Shown here piece after piece: positions 1 to 6,391 of a stretch of DNA of 11,919 nt. The stretch covers positions 1 through 11,919 of the forward strand of contig DYBL01000069.1 in assembly GCA_019418625.1 (NCBI GenBank), in the 5' to 3' direction. The stretch comes from Clostridiales bacterium. GTDB taxonomy: Bacteria > Bacillota > Clostridia > Oscillospirales > Oscillospiraceae. A program made the translations under genes and the position numbers. The notes beneath the pieces were generated by a model that searched no databases, was not told the origin of the DNA, and was given only the letters and a program-made list of their open reading frames with translations. The first letter of the stretch is position 1, and each line of letters opens with the position of its first letter.

Positions 1-189
1 GATGGCGGCAGCGCAGCCGGCGCAGCCGGGATAGCCGCAGCCGCCGCAGTTGGCGCCGGCCAGGTGGCTGAGGATGGCTTCCTCGCGGGGATCTTTCTTC
101 ACCTCGAAAATCTTGGAGGCGATTGCCAGGACCAGGCCGAACACAGCGCCCAGCACGCCCAGCACAACGATAGCAAATACAGTATTCAT
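1..189 (-). CDS. rnfB: RnfB, electron transport complex iron-sulfur subunit (5' part only)
   Basis: This is the first 63 codons of RnfB, cut by the left edge of the window. RnfB is the ferredoxin-binding, multi-cluster Fe-S subunit of the Rnf complex that takes electrons from reduced ferredoxin on the cytoplasmic side. The visible part has an N-terminal membrane anchor (residues about 3-25). A cysteine cluster follows in the order GANCGGCGYPGC, with Cys48, Cys51 and Cys56 and an extra Cys59. This is the start of the conserved 4Fe-4S motif of the family; the remaining ligands and ferredoxin-like repeats lie outside. The ATG at 187-189 has AAGGAGG seven bases upstream. The gene starts 12 bases after the rnfA stop and is last in the clostridial order C-D-G-E-A-B. 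Identity is clear; length and integrity cannot be judged. Confidence 0.95.
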   Translation of the reverse strand, partial: MNTVFAIVVLGVLGAVFGLVLAIASKIFEVKKDPREEAILSHLAGANCGGCGYPGCAGCAAAI

Positions 190-201
190 TTCAAGTCCTC
201 C

Positions 202-792
202 TTACCAGACCTTCAGGCCGGAGAAGCCCATGAAGGCCAGGGCCATCAGGCCAGCGGTGACCAGAGCGATGGGGAAGCCCTCAAACGCCTTGGGATAATC
301 AGCAAACACCAGACGCTCCCGGATGCTGGCGAACAGCACGATGGCCAGCAGGAAGCCCAGGCCGCCGGTGATGCCGTAGACCACGGACTCGATGAAGTTG
401 TAGTTGCTCTGCACGTTCAGCAGCACGACGCCCAGCACGGCGCAGTTGGTGGTGATCAGGGGCAGGTACACGCCCAGAGCCGTATACAGGGAGGGCATGG
501 ACTTCTGCAGGAACATCTCGATGAACTGCACCAGAGAGGCGATGACCAGGATGAAGGCCACGGTCTGCATGTAGCCCAGGCCCAGGGGCATGAGCACGTA
601 GTTGTTGACGAAGAAGCACACGGCGGAGGCCAGGCCCATGACGAAGGTCACGGCGATGCCCATGCCCACGGCGGTGTCGACCTTCTTGGAAACGCCCAGG
701 AAGGGGCAGATGCCCAGGAACTGGGAGAAGATGAAGTTGTTCGCCAGGATGGCGCCCAGCATGATCGCCAGGAGTTCGTAGATCTGATCCAT
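202..792 (-). CDS. rnfA: RnfA, electron transport complex membrane subunit
   Basis: A 196-residue integral membrane protein, close to the usual 190-195 residues of RnfA. It has about six hydrophobic segments across its length. RnfA and RnfE are homologous, inversely oriented subunits that together hold a 2Fe-2S cluster inside the membrane. The two expected ligand cysteines are present: Cys29 in the segment FSQFLGICP and Cys117 in ITTNCAVLG. It therefore carries electrons through the bilayer between the cytoplasmic and outer-face flavin subunits. The ATG (790-792) shares one base with the rnfE TAA in a TAATG arrangement. An AAGGAGG site lies inside the end of rnfE, so translation is probably coupled. 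Nothing looks damaged. Confidence 0.97.
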   Translation of the reverse strand: MDQIYELLAIMLGAILANNFIFSQFLGICPFLGVSKKVDTAVGMGIAVTFVMGLASAVCFFVNNYVLMPLGLGYMQTVAFILVIASLVQFIEMFLQKSMPSLYTALGVYLPLITTNCAVLGVVLLNVQSNYNFIESVVYGITGGLGFLLAIVLFASIRERLVFADYPKAFEGFPIALVTAGLMALAFMGFSGLKVW

Positions 793-1430
793 TATTTGCT
801 CTCCTCCTTATTCTTCTTGGGTCTTGCCAGCGCCCACTGCATGGCGGCGATCAGGCAGCCAAGCACCAGGAAGCCGCCCACAGGCAGGGTCAGCATGCCG
901 GCGGGGAACTGGGAGGGAATGATCTGGATGCCCTTGAGGTCGGGACCAAGCAGGCCGCCGCCGAAGGTGCCGGCGCCCAGCAGCTCGCGGATGACGCACA
1001 TGACCAGCAGCACCAGGGTGTAGCCGATGCCCTGGAAGATGCCGTCAAAGAAAGAGGCGGCAACGCCGTTCTTGTAGGAGAAGGACTCCGCACGGCCCAG
1101 GATGATGCAGTTCACCACGATCAGGGGGATGAACACGCCCAGGGAGGCGGACAGCGCGGGAACGAACGCCTGGATCAGCAGGTCCACGCAGGTCACGAAA
1201 CCGGCGATGACCACGATGAACATGGCGATACGGATCTTGTCGGGAACGATCTTGCGGATGGCAGAGATGATGACGTTGGACAGCGTCAGGATCACGGTAA
1301 CGGCCACGCCCATGCCCAGGCCGTTGAAGAAGGAGGTGGTGATGGCCATGGTGGAGCACATACCCAGCACCTGCACCAGAACGGGGTTCTGGGTCAGGAG
1401 GCCCTCCATAAACTGCTTTTTCAGATTCAT
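792..1430 (-). CDS. rnfE: RnfE, electron transport complex membrane subunit
   Basis: A 212-residue membrane protein of the RnfE/NqrD family, partner of RnfA. Hydrophobic segments fill residues about 20-165 and 180-200. The expected cluster cysteines are Cys25 (in NPVLVQVLGMC) and Cys108 (in IPLIVVNC, followed by ILGRAE). After Cys25 this protein reads Ser-Thr where I recall Pro-Ala in most relatives, a small oddity. The start chosen is the ATG at 1428-1430, which gives MNLKKQF. It has GGGAGGA about nine bases upstream. The open frame runs 35 codons further upstream, but that extension overlaps rnfG and has no family similarity. The C-terminus is charged (KKNKEESK). It lies 19 bases after rnfG and overlaps the rnfA start by one base. 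Confidence 0.96.
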   Translation of the reverse strand: MNLKKQFMEGLLTQNPVLVQVLGMCSTMAITTSFFNGLGMGVAVTVILTLSNVIISAIRKIVPDKIRIAMFIVVIAGFVTCVDLLIQAFVPALSASLGVFIPLIVVNCIILGRAESFSYKNGVAASFFDGIFQGIGYTLVLLVMCVIRELLGAGTFGGGLLGPDLKGIQIIPSQFPAGMLTLPVGGFLVLGCLIAAMQWALARPKKNKEESK

Positions 1431-1449
1431 AGTTTCACGTCCTCCCTTC

Positions 1450-2082
1450 TCAGCCCATGACGGCAGCCACGGCCAGCGCAGCGTTGACGCCGGCGGTGAC
1501 GCCCTTGGTGGACACGGTGGCGCCGGAGATGGCATCCACGTTGCTGCCCACGGTCAGAGGCATGTCGGCTGCGGTCTTGCCCTGGAACTGATCCAGAACG
1601 GGCACGCCGCTGGCCAGAGGCTCGTTGTCTATGACCTTGGAGCCGATGCCCGCGGTCTCGGAGTTATCGACGATGGACACGCCGGTGACGGTGCCTTCAC
1701 CGTCCACGCCCACCATCATCTCGATGTTGCCCTGAGAGCCGGAGGCCACGATCTTGAGGGCGTAGCCGTCGCTCTCGCCGTTCACGGTGACGGCATAGGC
1801 CTCGGTGACGGAGCCGCCGCCGGCGGTGGCCGCCGCGGTCATCTCCTCCGTCAGCTCCAGCTTGTCGGAGAACTCGCTGTTATCGGGGTCGGCCACCACC
1901 ATCTTCATGGCGGCCTCGGTCTTTTCCTTGTTGATCTGGGCGATGGGGCCAGCGGTCACGCTGTTGACCAGGCCCAGGGCACCGGCCACGACCACGCAGG
2001 TCACAAACAGTGTCACGGTCAGCTTGATGATGTACTGGGGGTCCATGTTGACCTTTTCCTTGCTCTTCACTTCGGTACTCAT
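1450..2082 (-). CDS. rnfG: RnfG, covalent-FMN electron transfer subunit
   Basis: A 210-residue protein with one N-terminal membrane helix (about residues 17-40) and an extracytoplasmic FMN-binding domain. The helix places the domain outside the membrane, as known for RnfG and NqrC. The flavinylation motif is visible near the C-terminus: Asp183-Ala-Ile-Ser-Gly-Ala-Thr189, followed by Val-Ser-Thr. By family knowledge, FMN is attached to the last Thr of this motif (Thr189) by the flavin transferase ApbE. No apbE gene is in the window. A second family motif is present as SETAGIG (residues 141-147), close to the usual ETPG form. The start ATG overlaps the rnfD stop by four bases (ATGA). The residues after the helix are Ala- and Glu-rich and of low complexity. 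Confidence 0.96.
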   Translation of the reverse strand: MSTEVKSKEKVNMDPQYIIKLTVTLFVTCVVVAGALGLVNSVTAGPIAQINKEKTEAAMKMVVADPDNSEFSDKLELTEEMTAAATAGGGSVTEAYAVTVNGESDGYALKIVASGSQGNIEMMVGVDGEGTVTGVSIVDNSETAGIGSKVIDNEPLASGVPVLDQFQGKTAADMPLTVGSNVDAISGATVSTKGVTAGVNAALAVAAVMG

Positions 2083-3116
2083 TTCGCAGCCGCCTCCTTC
2101 TTATCGGATTTTACGACGCCAAAACGAGTGGGCTTGGTGTACTTGTCGATCAGAGCCACGCACAGGTTCATGACCATGATGGAGTAGCAGACGCCTTCGT
2201 TATAGGAGCCAAAGTAACGGATGAACACGGTGAACAGGCCGCAGCCGATGCCGAAGACCAGCTGGCCCTTCTTGGTGACGGGAGAGGTGGCATAGTCGGT
2301 GGCCATGAAGAATGCACCCAGCATGAGGCCGCCGCCGAACAGGCTGTACAGCATCCACTCCACGTTGGAGCCGGCCTTGGGGAACAGGAACGTCAGCACA
2401 GCCACGGTGCCGATGTAGCCCACGGGGGTCTGCCAGTTGATGACCTTGCGCCAGATGAGGTAGGCGCCGCCCAGGATCAGGCACAGGGCGGAGACTTCAC
2501 CCAGGGAGCCGCCGATGTTGCCCAGGAACATGTCGGTGACGGAGTACTTGCCGGTCAGCTCCGCGAAGCTGGCGGCCACGGCGTCGCCGGTGCCCTTCAT
2601 GAAGGCCAGGGGGGTGGCGGAGGTGACGATATCAGCGGTGGAGCCCATCAGGGGCGCCTTGTTGGCAGCGGGATCGATCCAGGTGGTCATGACACCGGCG
2701 TAGCTGCCCAGCAGGAACGCACGGCCGGCCAGGGCGGGGTTGACAAAGTTCTTGCCGATGCCGCCGAAGAGCTGCTTGACCACCACGATGGCAAAGAAGC
2801 CGCCGATGAGGATCATCCAGTAGGGGGTGGTCACGGGGCTGACGAAGGCCAGCAGCATACCGGTGACCACGGCGGACAGGTCGCCCACAGACTGGGGCTT
2901 ATGCATGAGATTGCGGTACAGCCACTCCCAGAACATGCACCCGGCCACGGACACCACAGTCAGCGTCAGTGCCTTGAAGCCAAAGGTCCAAACGGCCCAG
3001 GCCAGGGCGGGAAGCATGGCCACGATCACATCCAGCATGATGGAGCGGGTATTCTCCGCGGCGCGGATGTGGGGGGAAGAAGTGGCGATGAGTTTCAAAT
3101 TCTTGTAATCCGTCAT
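2079..3116 (-). CDS. rnfD: RnfD, covalent-FMN membrane subunit
   Basis: A 345-residue polytopic membrane protein of the RnfD/NqrB family, near the usual 310-350 residues. It passes electrons through the membrane and is thought to take part in ion pumping. Conserved stretches include NPALAGRAF (residues 126-134), GGGLMLGAFFMATDY (261-275) and TSPVT (277-281). The FMN-attachment site is Asp162-Ile-Val-Thr-Ser-Ala-Thr168-Pro-Leu. Ser166 stands where the general motif has Gly; the acceptor Thr168 is intact. Hydrophobic helices cover about residues 25-70, 80-115, 205-245 and 255-325. Both ends overlap neighbours by ATGA (rnfC upstream, rnfG downstream). The C-terminal tail is charged (KSDKKEAAAK). 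Identity is secure. Confidence 0.97.
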   Translation of the reverse strand: MTDYKNLKLIATSSPHIRAAENTRSIMLDVIVAMLPALAWAVWTFGFKALTLTVVSVAGCMFWEWLYRNLMHKPQSVGDLSAVVTGMLLAFVSPVTTPYWMILIGGFFAIVVVKQLFGGIGKNFVNPALAGRAFLLGSYAGVMTTWIDPAANKAPLMGSTADIVTSATPLAFMKGTGDAVAASFAELTGKYSVTDMFLGNIGGSLGEVSALCLILGGAYLIWRKVINWQTPVGYIGTVAVLTFLFPKAGSNVEWMLYSLFGGGLMLGAFFMATDYATSPVTKKGQLVFGIGCGLFTVFIRYFGSYNEGVCYSIMVMNLCVALIDKYTKPTRFGVVKSDKKEAAAK

Positions 3117-4486
3117 TTGTTGACAGCCTCCTTCTTCTCTTCAGCAGCCTTCTTGGCCTCGGCCGCGGCCTTGTCGGCGGCAGCCTTGTTCTTGACCAGC
3201 TGCTTGCCGGTCTTGAACATGTGGGTCAGATGCACCCGGGCCGGGCAGATATACGCGCAGGCGCCGCACTCCATGCAGTCCATGATGTGGGCGGCCTCCA
3301 GCTCCTCCACCATGCCCTTGGAGGCATACTGGTACATGAACAGAGGCTCCAGGTGCATGGGGCAGGCGGCAACGCACTTGCCGCAGCGGATGCACTGGGG
3401 ATGCTCCACGGTCTTCTCCTCGTCGGCGCAGAAGGCCAGCATGGCGCCGGTGCCCTTGCCCACGGGGATGTCAGCGGTGTACTGGGCCATGCCCATCATG
3501 GGGCCGCCGCACACCAGCTTGTAGGTGCCGTCCTTCAGACCGCCGCAGGCGTCGAAGAGGTTGGAAACAGGGGTGCCGATGGGGCACTCGATGTTCTTGG
3601 GCTCCACCACGCCGGAGCCGGACACGGTGACGATCTTGCTCACCACGGGCATGCCCTGGGTGATGGCCCGGTAGATGGCGCAGGTGGTGTTGATGTTGAA
3701 CACGGCACAGCCGATGGCCGCGGGCAGGCCGCCGGGAGGCACCTGCTTGCCGGTGATGGCCTGGCACAGCTGCTTCTCACCGCCCTGGGGGTAGCGGCAG
3801 CGCAGGGGCTCAACCACCACGGGGGCCTTCTGCTCGGCGATGACCTTGTTCATGGCGTCGATGCCGTTTTGCTTGTTGTCCTCCACGCCGATGACGACCT
3901 TGTCCACGCCGAACATCTTGGCCAGATACCGGCAGCCGCCGATGATCTCCTCAGGCCGCTCCAGCATGGTGCGGTGATCGCCGGTGATGTAGGGCTCGCA
4001 CTCGGCGCCGTTGATGATGACGGTATCCACCTTGCCGATACCGCCGGAGATCTTCACATGGGTGGGGAAGGTCGCGCCGCCCATACCCACGATACCGGCG
4101 TTTTTGACCATCTCCACCATCTCCTCCACGGAGAGGGCGTCAGGATCAGCGGGAGCCTTGACTTCCTCGCTGAGGGTATTCTGGAAGTCGTTTTCGATCA
4201 CGACGGACATCATGTTGCCGCCCATGGAATAGGGACGGGGCTCCACGGCCTTCACCGTACCGGACACGCTCGCGTGAATGGGAGCGCCCAAACCATGGAA
4301 CTCACCGATCTTCTGGCCGACCTTTACCTGGTCGCCCACCTTGACGAGGGGTGTGCACGGTGCGCCGAAGTGCATGGACATCGGAATGACCACCACAGCC
4401 GGGGGCGCCAGCTGCTCGATGGCCTTCTCATTGGTCGCGGCCTTCATGTCATGGGGATGAACGCCGCCAAAGAAAGCTTGTGCCAT
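3113..4486 (-). CDS. rnfC: RnfC, NADH-binding iron-sulfur subunit
   Basis: First gene of the rnf operon; 457 residues. RnfC is the peripheral subunit that carries FMN and exchanges electrons with NAD+/NADH. Residues about 30-95 form the N-terminal barrel-like domain. The NADH/FMN-binding domain (about 125-340) contains GIVGMGGATFP (131-141) and NGAECEPY (159-166), both typical of RnfC and complex I 51-kDa relatives. Two 4Fe-4S motifs follow: Cys365-x2-Cys368-x2-Cys371-x3-Cys375-Pro and Cys404-x2-Cys407-x2-Cys410-x3-Cys414-Pro. The last 30 residues are a Lys/Ala/Glu-rich tail. The start ATG at 4484-4486 gives MAQAFFGGVHPH and has GAGGTG six bases upstream. The frame continues 59 codons further upstream, but those residues run through the leader and promoter and do not resemble RnfC. 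Confidence 0.97.
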   Translation of the reverse strand: MAQAFFGGVHPHDMKAATNEKAIEQLAPPAVVVIPMSMHFGAPCTPLVKVGDQVKVGQKIGEFHGLGAPIHASVSGTVKAVEPRPYSMGGNMMSVVIENDFQNTLSEEVKAPADPDALSVEEMVEMVKNAGIVGMGGATFPTHVKISGGIGKVDTVIINGAECEPYITGDHRTMLERPEEIIGGCRYLAKMFGVDKVVIGVEDNKQNGIDAMNKVIAEQKAPVVVEPLRCRYPQGGEKQLCQAITGKQVPPGGLPAAIGCAVFNINTTCAIYRAITQGMPVVSKIVTVSGSGVVEPKNIECPIGTPVSNLFDACGGLKDGTYKLVCGGPMMGMAQYTADIPVGKGTGAMLAFCADEEKTVEHPQCIRCGKCVAACPMHLEPLFMYQYASKGMVEELEAAHIMDCMECGACAYICPARVHLTHMFKTGKQLVKNKAAADKAAAEAKKAAEEKKEAVNK

Positions 4487-4596
4487 TGTCTTCACCTCAT
4501 TTTTACTCCTGATAGCGTCCAAAGCGCAGGAAATCCCCGCCCGCCGTGGACGCGGGAGGGGGGTCGTCATACGCTTGGCGGTACTACCACATACTG
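4487..4596 (-). other. rnf operon 5' leader with two exclusive pairings
   Basis: This untranslated leader lies between the predicted start site and rnfC. On the plus strand, gcgtcc (4515-4520) can pair with ggacgc (4548-4553). Alternatively, cccgc (4536-4540) can pair with gcggg (4552-4556). The two pairings share bases 4552-4553 and so exclude each other. No T-run follows either stem, so this is not a plain terminator. Whether it regulates anything is unknown. Confidence 0.3.
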
Positions 4597-4602
4597 CGTT
4601 TG

Positions 4603-4631
4603 ATTCTACACCAAAATGAAAAAAATGTCCA
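4603..4631 (-). promoter_or_regulatory. Promoter of the rnfCDGEAB operon
   Basis: Read on the minus strand, TGGACA (4626-4631) and TAGAAT (4603-4608) are separated by exactly 17 bases, a close sigma-A match. The flanking upstream DNA (about 4611-4705) is rich in A and T tracts and could act as an UP element. Transcription should start near 4596, giving a leader of about 110 nt before rnfC. I saw no full Rex-type operator in this region. Confidence 0.75.
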
Positions 4632-4736
4632 GTCTGTGAACGACGGTTTTTCAAAAATAGCACGTTTTTTTGCGGGTTTTTTCGTGATTTTCCACATTTT
4701 ACCCTTTTCTGCCCTCCATCTCGGCCCCCCGCCCCC

Positions 4737-4765
4737 TTGCCAGCGGGAAAGAAAGATGGTATATT
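4737..4765 (+). promoter_or_regulatory. Promoter of the DUF975 gene
   Basis: TTGCCA (4737-4742) and TATATT (4760-4765) are separated by 17 bases, a good sigma-A-type promoter. The start of transcription would be near 4772, leaving a leader of about 56 bases. It is divergent from the rnf promoter, with about 105 bases between the two -35 boxes. The 341-bp gap between rnfC and this gene (4487-4827) holds these two promoters and the rnf leader. I see no small gene in it. Confidence 0.7.
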
Positions 4766-4827
4766 GGTCTCACATTTTCAGGCTGTCCGTCCCGGGCGGC
4801 CATACCACCGATCGGAGGATCATTTTC

Positions 4828-5637
4828 ATGTGGCAGGTCATTGACCGAAAGCGGCTCAAAGCCGATATGAAACAGCTGCTGCGCACGGCCCAGGTTCCCG
4901 CCAAGGCCATGACCGCGCTGTACCTTCTTCTCATCATGGGGCTGGACCTGGCGGACGTGACCGCCAGGGGCATGGGCTCCGGACTTCTGGGCACCTTCGT
5001 CTCCGTGCTGACGAGCCTTGTTGCCATGGTGCTTTCGGCGGGCTTCGTACTGTACTGCATGGCCGTGCGCCGGGGCCAGCGGGCGGAGTTCCTGACCCTT
5101 TTCGACGGCTTTTCCTTTGTGGGCAAGGTCATCGGGCTCAATATCGTCATCGGCGTGTTCACCTTTTTGTGGAGTCTGCTGTTCGTGATCCCCGGCATCA
5201 TCGCCTCCTACCGCTACCGCTTCGCCCTCTATAACCTCTATGAAAACCCCGGCATCGGCATCATGGAGGCCCTGGACATGAGCAAGCAGCAGACCGTGGG
5301 CTACAAGAGCCAGCTTTTCGTGCTGGACCTGACCTACTTCGGCTGGGCGGTGCTGGCCTCGCTGCCGGCTGCAGCCCTGGAGTGGAGCGTCTCCTACCAG
5401 ACCATCTCCCAGGCCGCGTCCATGTCCACTCCCGCCGCCGTGGCGGCCATTCTGACCGTCAGCGCCATCCAGTGGGTGGTGGTGATCGACCTGTGGAACA
5501 TTCTGGTGTCTCTTTTCTACCTGCCGGTCTACCAGTGCACGGAACTGGGCTACTTCGACATCGCCAAGGAGACCTCCGGCGTAGGCTTCGGCGCCGCGCC
5601 CCGCAAGGAAGGCCCCGACGGACTGGGCGGACTGTAA
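4828..5637 (+). CDS. DUF975 family integral membrane protein
   Basis: A 269-residue membrane protein of unknown function that matches the DUF975 family pattern. The diagnostic part is residues about 112-172. A hydrophobic segment there ends in FVIPGIIASYRYRFALYNL, then ENPGIGIMEALDMSKQQT, then GYKSQLFVLDL with a hydrophobic stretch after it. Hydrophobic segments lie at about residues 28-45, 52-80, 98-125, 163-185, 200-232; the N-terminus is basic and cytoplasmic-looking. The ATG at 4828-4830 is chosen because CGGAGG lies nine bases upstream and the family begins close to this point. The open frame extends 94 codons further back, but through the promoter. The C-terminal tail is Gly-rich (about 250-269). 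It stands alone, with its own promoter and terminator, so context gives no functional clue. Confidence 0.85.
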   Translation: MWQVIDRKRLKADMKQLLRTAQVPAKAMTALYLLLIMGLDLADVTARGMGSGLLGTFVSVLTSLVAMVLSAGFVLYCMAVRRGQRAEFLTLFDGFSFVGKVIGLNIVIGVFTFLWSLLFVIPGIIASYRYRFALYNLYENPGIGIMEALDMSKQQTVGYKSQLFVLDLTYFGWAVLASLPAAALEWSVSYQTISQAASMSTPAAVAAILTVSAIQWVVVIDLWNILVSLFYLPVYQCTELGYFDIAKETSGVGFGAAPRKEGPDGLGGL

Positions 5638-5700
5638 GTCCCGTTTTCAGCCTACAAGGCAGCGGCGGATTTTAGAACCGCCGGCCATATTCTAAAGAGA

Positions 5701-5740
5701 AAAACGCCCCGGCTTGCCGCCGGGGCGTTTTCTTTTTCTT
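5701..5740. terminator. Bidirectional intrinsic terminator
   Basis: A 10-bp perfect stem (acgccccggc at 5704-5713, gccggggcgt at 5719-5728) with a 5-base loop is flanked by A-rich DNA on the left and T-rich DNA on the right. It can end transcription of the DUF975 gene on the plus strand. It can also end transcription of the ECF gene on the minus strand, whose stop codon directly abuts it. Confidence 0.9.
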
Positions 5741-6278
5741 ATAAGGACGGAAAAGCCCGCCGGACCCAGCTGTTCTTTCTCAGCGCCGCTGACAGCACCG
5801 CCGCGCAGGCAGCGCCGAAGGCGCCCTGGATCAGATTGCCCGGCACCCCGGCGGCACCGGCCGCCAGGCTCCCCAGAAGCAGCGCGTCATAGAGCCAGTA
5901 ACCCGCCACCATGATGCCCTCCGCCGCCGCGCCGCATGCCGCCACCGACCAAATGCGCCCCCGTGCCCGCCGGTACAGCTTCCCCGCCGCCAGAGCCATC
6001 AGGCCCTTGATGACCAGCGTGGCAGGCACGTAGACCCCGTATCCTGCCAGCAGGTCTGCCAGAGCGGGACCCAGGGCGCCCGCAGCGGCGCCATAGCCGC
6101 CGCCCAGCATATACGCCCCCAGCAGCACCACCGCGTCTCCCGGATTCACATAGCCGCCTGTGGGGGTGGGCACCGCCACCGTCAGTGTGGCCGCGCAGCT
6201 CAGAGCCGCCAGGGCTCCCGTCATGGTCAGCATTCGGACCGCTCCGGCGTCCGCCGGTTTGGTATGCACTCGTTCCAT
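5739..6278 (-). CDS. ECF transporter S component, predicted vitamin (probably B6-type) uptake
   Basis: A 179-residue, very hydrophobic, Ala- and Gly-rich protein with about six membrane segments. It looks like the substrate-binding S component of an energy-coupling-factor importer. Family-like signals are GGYVNPGDAVVLLGAYMLG (residues 41-59), ALGPALADLLAGY (68-80), VPATLVIKGLMALAAG (84-99) and VPGNLIQG (145-152). These resemble the PF07155/HmpT-PdxU2 group of S components. No ATPase or T component is adjacent, so it would use a shared group II energizing module encoded elsewhere. The start ATG (6276-6278) follows AAGGAG by about 12 bases, slightly long. An upstream in-frame ATG would run into the mocR promoter. 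The divergent MocR neighbour suggests pyridoxine or a related compound as substrate; riboflavin, thiamine precursors or others cannot be excluded. Confidence 0.8.
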   Translation of the reverse strand: MERVHTKPADAGAVRMLTMTGALAALSCAATLTVAVPTPTGGYVNPGDAVVLLGAYMLGGGYGAAAGALGPALADLLAGYGVYVPATLVIKGLMALAAGKLYRRARGRIWSVAACGAAAEGIMVAGYWLYDALLLGSLAAGAAGVPGNLIQGAFGAACAAVLSAALRKNSWVRRAFPSL

Positions 6279-6312
6279 TGTATGTCCGCGCTCCTTTTCC
6301 TGTTGGTTTATG

Positions 6313-6341
6313 TTGCCATCATACGGCGGATATGGTATGAT
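6313..6341 (+). promoter_or_regulatory. Promoter of the mocR-type regulator
   Basis: TTGCCA (6313-6318) and TATGAT (6336-6341) are 17 bases apart, and TGG directly precedes the -10 box (an extended -10). The start of transcription should be near 6348. The promoter overlaps the predicted minus-strand promoter of the ECF gene almost completely. Confidence 0.7.
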
Positions 6342-6346
6342 TGAAA
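6318..6346 (-). promoter_or_regulatory. Predicted promoter of the ECF S-component gene
   Basis: On the minus strand TATGAT (6318-6323) is a good -10 box. The -35 region 17 bases away (TTTCAA, 6341-6346) is weak, which fits a promoter needing activation or held low. The -10 boxes of the two divergent promoters form the inverted repeat atcatac (6318-6324) / gtatgat (6335-6341). Confidence 0.5.
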
Positions 6347-6354
6347 TATTCAAT
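6340..6354. promoter_or_regulatory. Candidate operator palindrome at the mocR start site
   Basis: A perfect 6-bp inverted repeat, attgaa (6340-6345) and ttcaat (6349-6354) around ata, sits on the predicted mocR transcription start and on the -35 region of the opposing ECF promoter. A regulator bound here could repress its own gene and switch the divergent one. The site is a prediction only; MocR proteins often use direct repeats rather than palindromes. Confidence 0.4.
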
Positions 6355-6391
6355 TTCCTTATTTTTTATAAGGTCAGAAAGGAGCACTGCC

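Noticed and set aside
64..1023. Long plus-strand open frame opposite rnfA and rnfE, rich in His, Gln and Gly
   Set aside because: Antisense shadow. The minus-strand genes have clear conserved motifs.
3221..4603. Long plus-strand open frame opposite rnfC, rich in His, Gly, Ala and Asp
   Set aside because: It is the antisense shadow of a high-GC coding gene. Composition is skewed and rnfC on the other strand is certain.
4600..4720. A Rex (NADH-sensing) operator expected ahead of rnf
   Set aside because: No TTGTTAA/TTAACAA-type inverted repeat is present in the rnf promoter region.
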